NCBI GenBank assembly: GCA_964625865.1
Contig: CAZVEV010000148.1
Coordinates: 1 to 14,021, forward strand
DNA from: CAZVEV01 sp964625865
GTDB taxonomy: Bacteria > Planctomycetota > Phycisphaerae > SM23-33
DNA: 14,021 nucleotides
Direction of reading: 5' to 3'
Part shown: in pieces, positions 1-8,300 of the stretch
How the letters are laid out: the number at the start of each line of letters is the position of its first letter
How positions within the stretch are numbered: the first letter of the stretch is position 1
Notes under the pieces: model-generated
The model's input: the letters and a program-made list of their open reading frames with translations, nothing else
Databases searched by the model: none
What the model was told of the DNA's origin: nothing
Translations under genes and position numbers: made by a program

Positions 1-97
1 AGATCGGCCAAATAGCCCAAACCCCATTATTCAAAACTGACGGTACACTAGTGGCAAAGTCGCATACGTCGTAAAGACGTAACAAAGACGACCCCGG

Positions 98-137
98 GCC
101 GGCGGTGTGTTTCGCCAACAGACCGCCGGTGGTTTTT
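98..137 (+). terminator. Candidate intrinsic terminator of an upstream + strand transcript
   Basis: CCGGCGGT at 99-106 pairs perfectly with ACCGCCGG at 122-129. A further G-U pair (98/130) closes the base and the loop is 15 bases. Two Gs follow, then TTTTT at 133-137, so the layout suits termination on the + strand. There is no matching A-run on the left side, so it would not work well for a minus-strand transcript. The transcript it would end starts left of the window or within the first ~95 bases. The loop is long and the T-run short, so this is moderate evidence. Confidence 0.5.
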
Positions 138-367
138 CTGTGAAGACCAGGCGGGGGCAAGATCCCACCGTTGCGGCGAGGTGTTTTCGGGGGTGGACTT
201 CGACGATCCGTCGGGCAGCCGGACCCTCCAGCACGCGTTTGGCCGCGGCCTGAGCGACGATCTCCCGGCCGAGGGGGTAAAGGGTGTCTTTGGGCCCGGC
301 AGGCGGCCTACGGGGCGGCCTGCGGGTCTGGCCGGGTCTGGCCGCGGTGTCGCGCGGACAAAGGGCT

Positions 368-396
368 GTGGAAAGGCGTTCGGGGCGTGGTATCAT
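368..396 (+). promoter_or_regulatory. Candidate extended -10 promoter for operon A
   Basis: TATCAT at 391-396 matches the sigma70 -10 consensus at 5 of 6 positions and is preceded by TG-N at 388-390, an extended -10. The -35 hexamer at 17-base spacing (GTGGAA, 368-373) is poor (3 of 6), as is common for extended -10 promoters. Transcription would begin near 403, at the foot of the leader hairpin, giving a leader of about 68 bases. Planctomycete promoter consensus is not well known, so this is a prediction. Confidence 0.35.
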
Positions 397-402
397 GCGG
401 CC

Positions 403-435
403 GGACGTCTCCCGCGACGGTCGCCGGGGGCGTCC
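403..435 (+). promoter_or_regulatory. Strong 13-bp hairpin in the leader of operon A
   Basis: GGACG (403-407) pairs with CGTCC (431-435), CTCCC (409-413) with GGGGG (426-430, one G-U), and GCG (414-416) with CGC (422-424). The loop is ACGGT (417-421), with single bulges at T408 and C425. It ends 22 bases before the ribosome site (458-463), so it does not block it directly, and no T-run follows, so it is not a standard terminator. It could stabilise the 5' end of the mRNA or be a DNA operator. Function is inferred; the pairing is seen. Confidence 0.45.
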
Positions 436-470
436 TGTCAGGTCCACCGTGTGATGCGAGAGGCGATGCG

Positions 471-1766
471 ATGAAACCGAACGGGCCGATTCGACGACGC
501 GACTTCCTGAAACGGACAACCCTTGGCCTGGCTGCCGCCGCCGCAGCGCCCGCCATCATCCCATCCCACGTCTTGGGCAGGGACGGGGCGGTGGCGCCCA
601 GCGAGAAGATCGTGCTCGGGGCGATCGGCATCGGGCCGAGGGGGCGGTACGTGCTCGGGGCCATGATGAACGAGCCGGGCGTACAGTTCGTCGCGATCTG
701 CGACGTGCAGGCGTCGCGGCGGAAGTACGTCAAGGACATGGCCGACAGCAAGTACGGCAACAAAGACTGCGTGATGTATCGCGACATGTTCGATCTGCTC
801 GGGCGAAAGGACATCGACACGGTGCTGGTGGCCACGGGGGACCGATGGCACGCATTGGCGTCGATACTGGCGGCCAAGGCGGGCAAGGACGTCTACAGCG
901 AGAAGCCCTGCGGAATCACGATCGGCGACTGTCAGGAGCTTGCCGACACCATGAACCGCTACGGTCGCGTGTTCCAGGCCGGCACGCAGAGGCGGTCGGT
1001 GGGCAACTTCCAGTTCGCCGTCCACCTGGCCCGCAGTGGGAAGCTGGGCAAGATCCACACCGTCCACGCGTCGATCTACAAACTCCGCAACGACCACTCG
1101 TGGCTGCCGGCGGAGCCCGAGCCGCCCAAGGACGTGGTGGACTGGGACCGCTGGCTGGGCCCGGCGCCGTGGCGGCCTTACAACAAACGGTACTGCCAGG
1201 GCCGATGGCGCGGCTATGCGGACTTCGACTCCGGCGCGACCCTGCTGGACTGGGGCGCCCACACCGCCGACCTGTGCCAGTGGGCCCTCGGCGCCGACGG
1301 GACGACGCCGCTGACCTACCAGCCGGAAGGCGGGACGATAGTCGCCACGTACGCCAGCGGCGTGAAACTCGTGATGCGACCCGGCGGATTCCGCGGCGAG
1401 GGCAAGTGGCTGGGGTTGGGCACCTGTCCCGTGCGGTTCGAGGGCGACGAGGGATGGGTTGAGACCGGCGACAGCGGCGCCATTGCGGTGCATCCCAAGT
1501 CGCTGATGGGCGAACGGAAGCGCTACCTGCGCGGGACCAACCCCGCACAGCACACGAGCAACTTCTTCGACTGCGTCAAGTCGCGGGCGCTGACGGCCTG
1601 CAACGCCAACGTCATGCGATCGAGCCACCTGACGTGTCACGCGGCCGCCATCGCGTGGATTCTCGGTCGCAAGGTGACGTTCGATCCGGTCAAGGAAGCC
1701 TTCGTCGGCGACGACGAGGCCAACCGCATGCGCACCCGCGCCAAGCGGGCGCCGTGGCATGCGTGA
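471..1766 (+). CDS. Tat-exported Gfo/Idh/MocA-family oxidoreductase
   Basis: A 431-residue NAD(P)-dependent oxidoreductase of the Gfo/Idh/MocA family, which acts on sugars, inositols and related cyclic substrates. The N-terminus carries a twin-arginine signal (RRRDFLK, residues 8-14) followed by an Ala-rich stretch to about 36, so it should fold in the cytoplasm with its cofactor and be exported. The Rossmann loop GIGPRG is at 53-58. The family EKP motif (144-146, catalytic-type Lys145) and the D-x-G-x-H-x-x-D pattern (Asp260, His264, Asp267) are intact. The C-terminus (WILGR, FDP, DDEAN, final RAPW) matches the planctomycete subgroup. The frame is open back to 171, but ATG 471 is chosen because GAGAGG (458-463) lies 7 bases upstream and the Tat motif then falls at the N-terminus. 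First gene of operon A. The exact substrate cannot be read from sequence. Confidence 0.9.
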   Translation: MKPNGPIRRRDFLKRTTLGLAAAAAAPAIIPSHVLGRDGAVAPSEKIVLGAIGIGPRGRYVLGAMMNEPGVQFVAICDVQASRRKYVKDMADSKYGNKDCVMYRDMFDLLGRKDIDTVLVATGDRWHALASILAAKAGKDVYSEKPCGITIGDCQELADTMNRYGRVFQAGTQRRSVGNFQFAVHLARSGKLGKIHTVHASIYKLRNDHSWLPAEPEPPKDVVDWDRWLGPAPWRPYNKRYCQGRWRGYADFDSGATLLDWGAHTADLCQWALGADGTTPLTYQPEGGTIVATYASGVKLVMRPGGFRGEGKWLGLGTCPVRFEGDEGWVETGDSGAIAVHPKSLMGERKRYLRGTNPAQHTSNFFDCVKSRALTACNANVMRSSHLTCHAAAIAWILGRKVTFDPVKEAFVGDDEANRMRTRAKRAPWHA

Positions 1767-1784
1767 AGGCGGAAAGGGTCATTG

Positions 1785-4280
1785 ATGACAGCACGACGAT
1801 ACACGGCAGCGATCATCGCGGCGATTCTGGGCGTTGCGGCATGTGCGGCTTCGACCCTGGCACAGCAGGGGCCAACCCGGGCCCAGCGCGAGGCCAAGCT
1901 CATCGCGGTACTGCAATCGGACGCGCCGCTGTTTGACAAGACCAAGGCGTGTCAGCAACTGGCCGTCGTCGGCTCGGCCCGGGCGGTGCCCGTGCTGGCC
2001 GGCCTGCTGGGCCACGAGCGACTCGGCGACTATGCGCGAACGGCGCTGGAGCCCATCGACCACCCGAGCGTTGATGAGGCCGTGCGCAGGGCAGCGGGTA
2101 AGCTCAAGGGCACGGTGCTGATCGGCGTGGTCAATTCCATCGGCATCCGCCGCGACGCCAAGGCCGTCGGTCAACTCGACAAACTCGCCCGCGACCGTTC
2201 GTCCGGGGCGTCGCGTGAGGCACTCGTGGCGCTGGGGCGAATCGCCACGGTTGACGCCATCAAGACCCTCACAGACGTCTTGGCCTCCGGGCCGGCCGAG
2301 CTGCGCCCCGCCGCTGCGGATGCAGCCCTCGTCGGCGCCGAACGCCTGCTCACGCAGAAGAAGACGGCCGCCGCGGGTGCGGTGTACACGGCAATCGACA
2401 AAGCCGACGTGGACGAGCAATTCAAGACGGCTGCGGCCTATCACGCCATCGTCGCCCGCGGCCCGGCCGGCGCGCCGCAACTGGTCGCTCACCTGCGAAG
2501 CGAGAAACGCGCTCTGCGTCGCGTGGCCCTCCGGGCGGCTCGCGCGATGCCCGGGCGCGAAGTCACCGCCGCCCTGGCCGCTGAACTGTCCGCCTCGCCG
2601 CCGCCGGTCCAGGTCGCACTGATCGGGTTGCTCGCCGAGCGCGGCGGGCCGGGCGTGCAGAAACCGATCATCCGCGCAGTCGGTCATGACGACGGGGCCG
2701 TTCGCAAGGCGGCACTGAAAGCACTGGGCGAGGTCGGCGATGCGTCCGCCGTCGATGTGCTGGTAAAGGCCCTCCAGCGCGGTGCGAAAGCTGACCAGGC
2801 GGCAGCGGTGGCAAGCCTCCGGATCATTCGGGGCAAGGGTGTTGATGAGACGATCGTCAGGTGTATGGACCGGGCGGACAACACCGAGGCGCCGGGACTG
2901 ATCGGCATCGTCGCCGCCCGCCAGTACAGACCCGCTACGAAGGTGCTACTCGTCATGGCGTCCGGTTCGAGTACCGAAGTATCCATCGCCGCATTCAAGG
3001 CCCTTGGCGCCCTGGCCGGATCGGGAGACATGCCCGCCATTATCAAGGCCCTGGACAGCGATCACGACGCCAGTGTTCACCCACACGCCGAGCAGGCCAT
3101 TGCCTTTGTCGCACGCCGGATTGCCGACCCTGCCGCACGGGCCGATGCCGTCCTGGCCGCGCTGGCCAAGACCGGCAAGAAGCCCGTTCGCTGTTCGCTG
3201 ATTCGCGCGCTGGGCGGGATCGGCGGGGCCAAGGCCTGCGCGGTGGTTGCCCGGGCGGTCGGCGATGACGATGCGGCAATCAAGGAAGCCGCCGTCCGAT
3301 CGCTGGTCGGCTGGCCGGATACGCATGCGGCGCCGCCGCTGTTGGAGATCGTCAAGACCACCAAGAGCACAACGCATCGCGTGCTTGCGCTGCGAGGATA
3401 CGTCCGCCTCCTGGGTCTGGGCGCCGCCGGCTCGCCCGCCCAGGCCGTCCGGACGTATGCCGAGGCGATGGGCCTTGCAACTCGCCCCGCCGAGAAGAAA
3501 CTCGTCCTCAGCGGATTGGCCTCCGTCAGCCATGCTGACGCTATCAAGATCGTCCTGCCGCATCTCGACGACGCAGCCGTTCGCGACGAGGCCGCTCTCG
3601 CCGCGGTGAGCATCGCGCGGGCGACCATGGGGGCCGACCGTGCGCAGGTCCGCGCCGCGATGGTCAAGGTGCAGGCTGCCGTCAAAGGGACGGCCGCCGC
3701 TGCCGCCGCGAGACGGATCGTCGCGCAGATCAACAAGTTCGCCGATGCGATCACCGCGTGGCGCGTGACGGGTCCCTACACGAAGGCCGGTCTGAAGTAC
3801 GACAAGCTGTTTGACGTGGTCTTCGCGCCCGAGACCGCCGAAGCCAAGGGCGTTACGTGGCAGGCCCTGCCGGCGGGGACGGACCCCAAGCGCCCGTGGA
3901 TTCTCGATCTGAGGAAGTTCCTCGGCGGCGACCAGCGCGTGGCGTACGTGCTGACGTGGGTCCACAGTGCCGCCGCCCAGCCGGCGCGCCTGGAACTTGG
4001 CACTGACGACGGCGTCAAGGCGTGGCTTAACGGCAAGCTCGTGCACGCCAACAACGTCGCCCGCGCCGCCGTGCCCTACACCGACAAGGTCCCCGTCAAG
4101 CTGCAAGCCGGCTGGAACCCGCTGATGCTCAAGATCACGCAGAACCAGATCCCGTGGGAGTTCTGCGCCCGGCTGGCCCATCCCCGCAAGGGCGGGACGC
4201 TGGAGGGCATCCGGATCGACTGCATGCACGAAGGCGACTGGAGACTGCCCGCCGCGAAGGGCCGCCCGACTCGGCATTAG
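1785..4280 (+). CDS. Exported HEAT-repeat protein with C-terminal sugar-binding-like domain
   Basis: An 831-residue protein with an N-terminal export signal (hydrophobic residues 8-19). The signal ends in VAAC (Cys20), which fits a lipoprotein signal, but an alternative signal peptidase I site (STLA before QQ) follows closely, so anchoring is uncertain. From about 35 to 640 it is a string of helical HEAT/PBS-lyase-type repeats (patterns such as AVRKAALKALGEVGD), a scaffold for protein contacts. From about 658 to 800 there is a beta-rich region with GTDDGVKAWLNGKLVH, the hallmark of a PA14/CBM-like domain common in planctomycete secreted proteins. No CxxCH haem motif is present. A TTG at 1782 would add one residue; ATG 1785 is preferred, with GGAAAGG at 1771-1777. 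It starts 18 bases after the oxidoreductase, so the two are probably co-transcribed. No enzymatic role is indicated. Confidence 0.85.
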   Translation: MTARRYTAAIIAAILGVAACAASTLAQQGPTRAQREAKLIAVLQSDAPLFDKTKACQQLAVVGSARAVPVLAGLLGHERLGDYARTALEPIDHPSVDEAVRRAAGKLKGTVLIGVVNSIGIRRDAKAVGQLDKLARDRSSGASREALVALGRIATVDAIKTLTDVLASGPAELRPAAADAALVGAERLLTQKKTAAAGAVYTAIDKADVDEQFKTAAAYHAIVARGPAGAPQLVAHLRSEKRALRRVALRAARAMPGREVTAALAAELSASPPPVQVALIGLLAERGGPGVQKPIIRAVGHDDGAVRKAALKALGEVGDASAVDVLVKALQRGAKADQAAAVASLRIIRGKGVDETIVRCMDRADNTEAPGLIGIVAARQYRPATKVLLVMASGSSTEVSIAAFKALGALAGSGDMPAIIKALDSDHDASVHPHAEQAIAFVARRIADPAARADAVLAALAKTGKKPVRCSLIRALGGIGGAKACAVVARAVGDDDAAIKEAAVRSLVGWPDTHAAPPLLEIVKTTKSTTHRVLALRGYVRLLGLGAAGSPAQAVRTYAEAMGLATRPAEKKLVLSGLASVSHADAIKIVLPHLDDAAVRDEAALAAVSIARATMGADRAQVRAAMVKVQAAVKGTAAAAAARRIVAQINKFADAITAWRVTGPYTKAGLKYDKLFDVVFAPETAEAKGVTWQALPAGTDPKRPWILDLRKFLGGDQRVAYVLTWVHSAAAQPARLELGTDDGVKAWLNGKLVHANNVARAAVPYTDKVPVKLQAGWNPLMLKITQNQIPWEFCARLAHPRKGGTLEGIRIDCMHEGDWRLPAAKGRPTRH

Positions 4281-4288
4281 TGCTTGCG

Positions 4289-5236
4289 ATGCATGACATG
4301 AGCGACACGTCAACCAATCGAAACGTGCCAGCCGATCACGAGCAGCGGATGGCCCGCGCGCGGCTTTCGCTGGAGGGCCTGTCGCTGGGCGATGCGTTCG
4401 GCGAGCAGTTCTTCGGCCATTACGCCCGGGAGGTCCTCCAGCCGCGGCGGGAGTTGCCGCCCGGCCCGTGGCCCTGGACGGACGATACGGCGATGGCGGT
4501 GAGCATCGTCGACGTGCTGGGTTCCCGCGGCGAGATCGACCAGGACGACCTGGCGGCGTGCTTCGCCCGGCGATTCGTTGCCGAGCCAACCCGCGGGTAC
4601 GGCGCGGGAGCCGCGGGGCTGCTCGATTTGGTCTCCTCCGGCTTCTCGTGGCGCGAGGTGGCCGGGGCCATGTTTCGTGGGACCGGGTCGTGGGGCAACG
4701 GGTCGGCGATGCGGGTGGCGCCGGTGGGGGCGTACTTCGCGGACGATCCGGCCGAAGCGGTGCGACAGGCGCGGCTTTCAGCCGTCGTGACGCACGCCCA
4801 CCCGGAGGGGCAGGCCGGCGCGATAGCCGTCGCCGTCGCCGCGGCCGCGGCGTGGGGCGTTCGGGATTCGGATCGGCCGGACCGCGGCGCAGTCCTGATG
4901 GCGGCCGCACTCGAGCACGCGCCGGACAGCCAGGTGCGCGACGGACTGCGCAGAGCAGCCGACCTGACCACCGACGACGCGCAGGTCGCAGCGGCGATCC
5001 TGGGCTGCGGCGAGCGCATCTCGTGCTCCGACACCGTGCCGTTCTGCATCTGGTGCGCCGCCAAGACGCTCGATTCGTTTTCCGAGGCCATGTGGGCCAC
5101 CGCATCGGCTCACGGCGACGTGGACACCACTTGCGCGATCGTTGGCGGAATCGTGGCCTTGGCGACAGGCAGTGAGGGCATCCCGGCCGAGTGGCTGGCT
5201 CGGAGGGAGCCACTCCCGGGGCCCGTCGCGTGCTGA
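4289..5236 (+). CDS. ADP-ribosylglycohydrolase family protein (DraG/ARH-like)
   Basis: About 315 residues, full length for the family, which removes ADP-ribose from proteins or small molecules using two metal ions. Visible signatures are GLSLGDAFG (30-38), WTDDT (63-67, metal ligands), GNGSAMR (136-142), THAHPEGQAG (168-177) and GDVDTT (276-281, the second metal-binding Asp pair; the usual GGDTDTT is HGDVDTT here). The key acidic residues are kept, so activity is plausible. There is no export signal, so it should be cytoplasmic, unlike the two genes before it. The start is uncertain: ATG 4289 and ATG 4298 are both possible, neither has a Shine-Dalgarno site, and 8 bases separate 4289 from the HEAT gene stop, which suggests coupled re-initiation. 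The ADP-ribosylated target is unknown. Confidence 0.85.
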   Translation: MHDMSDTSTNRNVPADHEQRMARARLSLEGLSLGDAFGEQFFGHYAREVLQPRRELPPGPWPWTDDTAMAVSIVDVLGSRGEIDQDDLAACFARRFVAEPTRGYGAGAAGLLDLVSSGFSWREVAGAMFRGTGSWGNGSAMRVAPVGAYFADDPAEAVRQARLSAVVTHAHPEGQAGAIAVAVAAAAAWGVRDSDRPDRGAVLMAAALEHAPDSQVRDGLRRAADLTTDDAQVAAAILGCGERISCSDTVPFCIWCAAKTLDSFSEAMWATASAHGDVDTTCAIVGGIVALATGSEGIPAEWLARREPLPGPVAC

Positions 5237-5383
5237 CTGCCGCTCGAGAGGCGTGCGGCTGTTCGCGAAAGTGCCACCTCCATTTCGCATAAACGGGATT
5301 GTGCAGCTGGGAGGACAGGGGAGATACTGATGTCTTGAGCCGGGCCGCTGGAGGTCCGGTCCCATGGCGCGTGGAGCACGATC
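5237..5383 (+). other. Gap between operons A and B
   Basis: This 147-base gap holds a weak hairpin just after the ADP-ribosylglycohydrolase stop (GCCGC 5239-5243 with GCGGC 5255-5259), with no T-run. It also has a palindrome TTCGCGAA (5262-5269) and an imperfect hairpin near 5342-5365. A weak promoter-like pair (TTGTGC 5299-5304, GATACT 5323-5328, 18-base spacing) could start operon B, but the match is poor. Read-through from operon A cannot be excluded. Confidence 0.3.
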
Positions 5384-8300
5384 ATGCGAAAGATGCTGGT
5401 GCTGTTGGTCGCGGTGACCGTTGGTGCAATGGTCGGGACGGTCTGGGCGGCCGATCCCGACGTGGCGACATTCAGGAAGGCGATTCCCATCGAGCGCGGG
5501 CTCGTGATTCACGCGGGGGCCGAAGACGCGTCGTTCGCGGCGGCCCTGGCTGACGCGACCCCCTTCGTGGTTCACGCGCTGCTTCAGGATGCCGAAGACG
5601 AGCAGGCGGCCCGAGCGGAGCTGGTTGCGGCGGGCGTGCACGGCCAGGCGACCGTCGGGCGGTGGGCCGATCCGAAGCGTCTGGGGTTTCTGGACAACAG
5701 CGCGACGGCCGTCGTGGCCGATCTGGATTCGTCGGGGCAGCTCACAGCGGCTGAGTGCCTCCGCGTGGTGGCTCCGGGCGGCGTGGCGTATCTGCGGTCC
5801 AAGGGGACATGGTCGGCCACGATCAAGAAGCGCCCGGCCGATGTGGACGACTGGCCGCAATACCCCTACGACGGAGCGGCCACCGACGTTTCGGCGGACA
5901 TGCGTGTGGGGCCCGCACGCGGCCTGCAGTGGCAGGCCGGTCCCGAGGACGTGACGAAGGACGGCATCCGCCTGATCGACGGGATCTGGGTGGCGTGCGA
6001 GGCCGAGCGGCGGGAACGGATCTACGGTGACCATCGCGGCCGCCTGATCGCGCGCGACGCGTATACGGGCCTTCCGCTGTGGCATCGCGAAGACCTGGGC
6101 GTCAACAGCCGGTTTGCGTTCTTCGTCGACGCCAAGCGTGTCTATCTGAACCCGACGGGAACCCGCTACGGCTGGCCCGCCCCGTGCATGATCGCCTTGG
6201 ACCTGCGGACGGGCAAGACGGTGATGCAGTTCACTGAGGGTATCACGTTCAAGACGCCCACAGACCTGCCCAAGGACCGCAAGGAGCAGGAGAAGATCAA
6301 GAACGCGCTGAAGGGGCGGTCGCGCAATTTGCAGGTCCGCCTGGCCGATGGCGTGATGCTCCAGGTCACCGGCCAGCGGATGGTTGCCCTGGACGCCGCG
6401 ACCGGCAAGCGCCTGTGGGACGCGAAGACCTCGCGGACGGGTGACATCCGCGTGGACCATGCGGGACGTGTGTCCGGGACGACGTTCATGCATCCGGTCC
6501 TTCGCGGGGGCGCAGCGTACGTGATCGAGGGCAGCGGGCAGCGGTCGTTCTCGTACACGCACTGGCCCGCCGCCACGTGTGCTCGCATCCTCGCCATCGA
6601 CGCTCGAACGGGTAAACGCCGGTGGCAGTGGACCTGGCCGGCGGACAGAGGCCCCGCCGGCGTGGCGTACAATATGACGTGCGATGAGGGCGTGTTGGCG
6701 TTGGCGGTGCGGGGGCATTCCACGGATAAGGAGACCGCTCGCGGCAAGGGGCGGCTTCGCCTGCTGTTGATCGATGCAGCGAAGGGCACGACGATCAGCT
6801 ACCAGCAAAGCGGCTTTGGCGACCGGGGCATCGGCGGGGGGCACAGCCACGCCAGGGCGATGATTAACGCCGGCAAGGTGTGGGTGAGCAATATCTACGG
6901 TTCGGTGAGCACGGACGTCAAGGCCCCGGCCGAGGGCGTCCGCAAGGAGTACGTGGGGCTGCGTCCGGTCGGCTGCACGGTCTGGCGCGCGACGCCGAAG
7001 TGGCTGGTCGGTTCGCTGACGGTCGCCGCGCTGGACGGCAGCGGCTTCTACTGGACCGACGCCCACCGGACGCACTGCGACGTGGGGGCCTTCCCGGCCA
7101 ACGGGATGCTCTACATCACGCCGAACTTCTGCGGCTGTCAGCCGTACCAGCCGGGCTCGAACGCCATGCACAGTCGCCTGCTGGCCGACGATACGACGCT
7201 GCGGCGGCTGGAGCGGGGCAAGGCGTCTCCCGCTGCGGCAGCCGACGAGGCGGACGGCTGGCCCATGCTGCTGCGGGATCCGATGCGAAGCGCGTGGAGC
7301 GACGTGAAACTCGGGCGGGAGCTGAAGATCGCGTGGCAGACGAAGATCGCCCCCGCCCCGGCGCCCGATGCGATGCTCCAACGCGACTGGGATAACCACT
7401 ACTACACGGCGTCCCACGTCACGGCGTGCAGCGTGGCAGAGGGCGTGTGCGTGTTGGCGATCCCGCATCGCCAGGAGGTGCTCGCATTGGATGCGGCCAC
7501 CGGCAAGCAGCGGTGGCGCATCGCCGTCGACGGTCGCGTCGAATCCCCGCCGACAATCTATCACGGACTCGTGCTGTTCGGCACGCGGAACGGATGGGTC
7601 TACGCGGTCAACCGCGACAGCGGTCAGCTCGTGTGGCGGTACTTCGTCGCGCCGTCGGTCGAGCGGATCGTGGCCAACGGTCAGTTGGAGTCGGTCTGGC
7701 CGGTATTCGGATCGGTGACGGCCGTCGGCAAGGATGTGTGGGCGTTCGCCGGACGCCACAGCGACCTGGACGGCGGGTTGCGATGGGTACGTCTGGACGC
7801 GGTCAGCGGCGCCTTGCGGGCATCGGGGCGCCTGGGCTACGACGAACTGCGTCGCGACCCAAAGACCGAACGCCCCATCCGAATGGCCAACATGCCCCCG
7901 GTGTTCGACGGCAGGCGGTTCTACTTCGCCCAGCAGTACCTGGCCGTCGAGGGCGACACGCTCGTGCCCTGGGACGCCGGGCTCGGCCGCACGGGCCACG
8001 GCTGGGACAACTGGCGCGCACGGTCGCGGGTCAACGCGATGATCCCGGCGAACACCGGCACGCTGCAGGACGGGCGCCGCAGGCGGGGCCTGAACGCTAC
8101 GAGCCACTACTACGGCGGCGTGCGGGCCAAGCAGTTCTGCTACCGCGGCGACGACTTCGTCAGCCTGCTGGGCACCTTGGAGAAGGGCAACCGCGGAGGC
8201 AACACTGCAGCGTACGTCCTGCGGATGCGGCGTTTGGGTCCCGGCGAGAAGGAGCCCAAGCGCGGCGTGGCGGCCGTGCCGGTGTGGCAAGGCAAGAGGC

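Larger units (their letters stand above)
1..470. other. Intergenic region upstream of operon A, no convincing gene
   Basis: The first ~95 bases are AT-richer than the rest and contain a short inverted repeat (ACGTC at 66-70, GACGT at 76-80). A likely terminator lies at 98-137 and a promoter plus leader hairpin at 388-435. Open frames exist on both strands (for example 31-519 minus, and the in-frame extension of the first gene back to 171), but their products are rich in Arg/Pro/Gly and show no family motif. One minus-strand stretch around 160-300 has rather coding-like codon choice, but no start, ribosome site or recognisable domain. A 10-base tandem repeat (GGGTCTGGCC twice) is at 324-343. 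I treat the region as non-coding. Confidence 0.6.

Noticed and set aside
29..57. Minus-strand promoter-like pair (TTGCCA, 17 bases, TTGAAT)
   Set aside because: The -10 matches only 4 of 6 positions in an AT-richer patch, and there is too little sequence to the left to see any gene it could serve.
324..343. 10-base tandem repeat as a repeat element or CRISPR remnant
   Set aside because: Only two copies with no spacer, in a GC-rich stretch; no further copies noticed.
171..470. In-frame 100-residue N-terminal extension of the Gfo/Idh/MocA gene
   Set aside because: It would bury the Tat motif in the middle of the protein, and the extension is Arg/Gly-rich without family similarity; ATG 471 has a ribosome site.
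2946..5213. Long antisense open frame (about 755 codons)
   Set aside because: Arg/Pro-rich low-complexity product, opposite well-supported HEAT-repeat and ADP-ribosylglycohydrolase genes.
5239..5259. Hairpin after the ADP-ribosylglycohydrolase gene as a terminator
   Set aside because: Only a 5-bp stem with an 11-base loop and no T-run after it.
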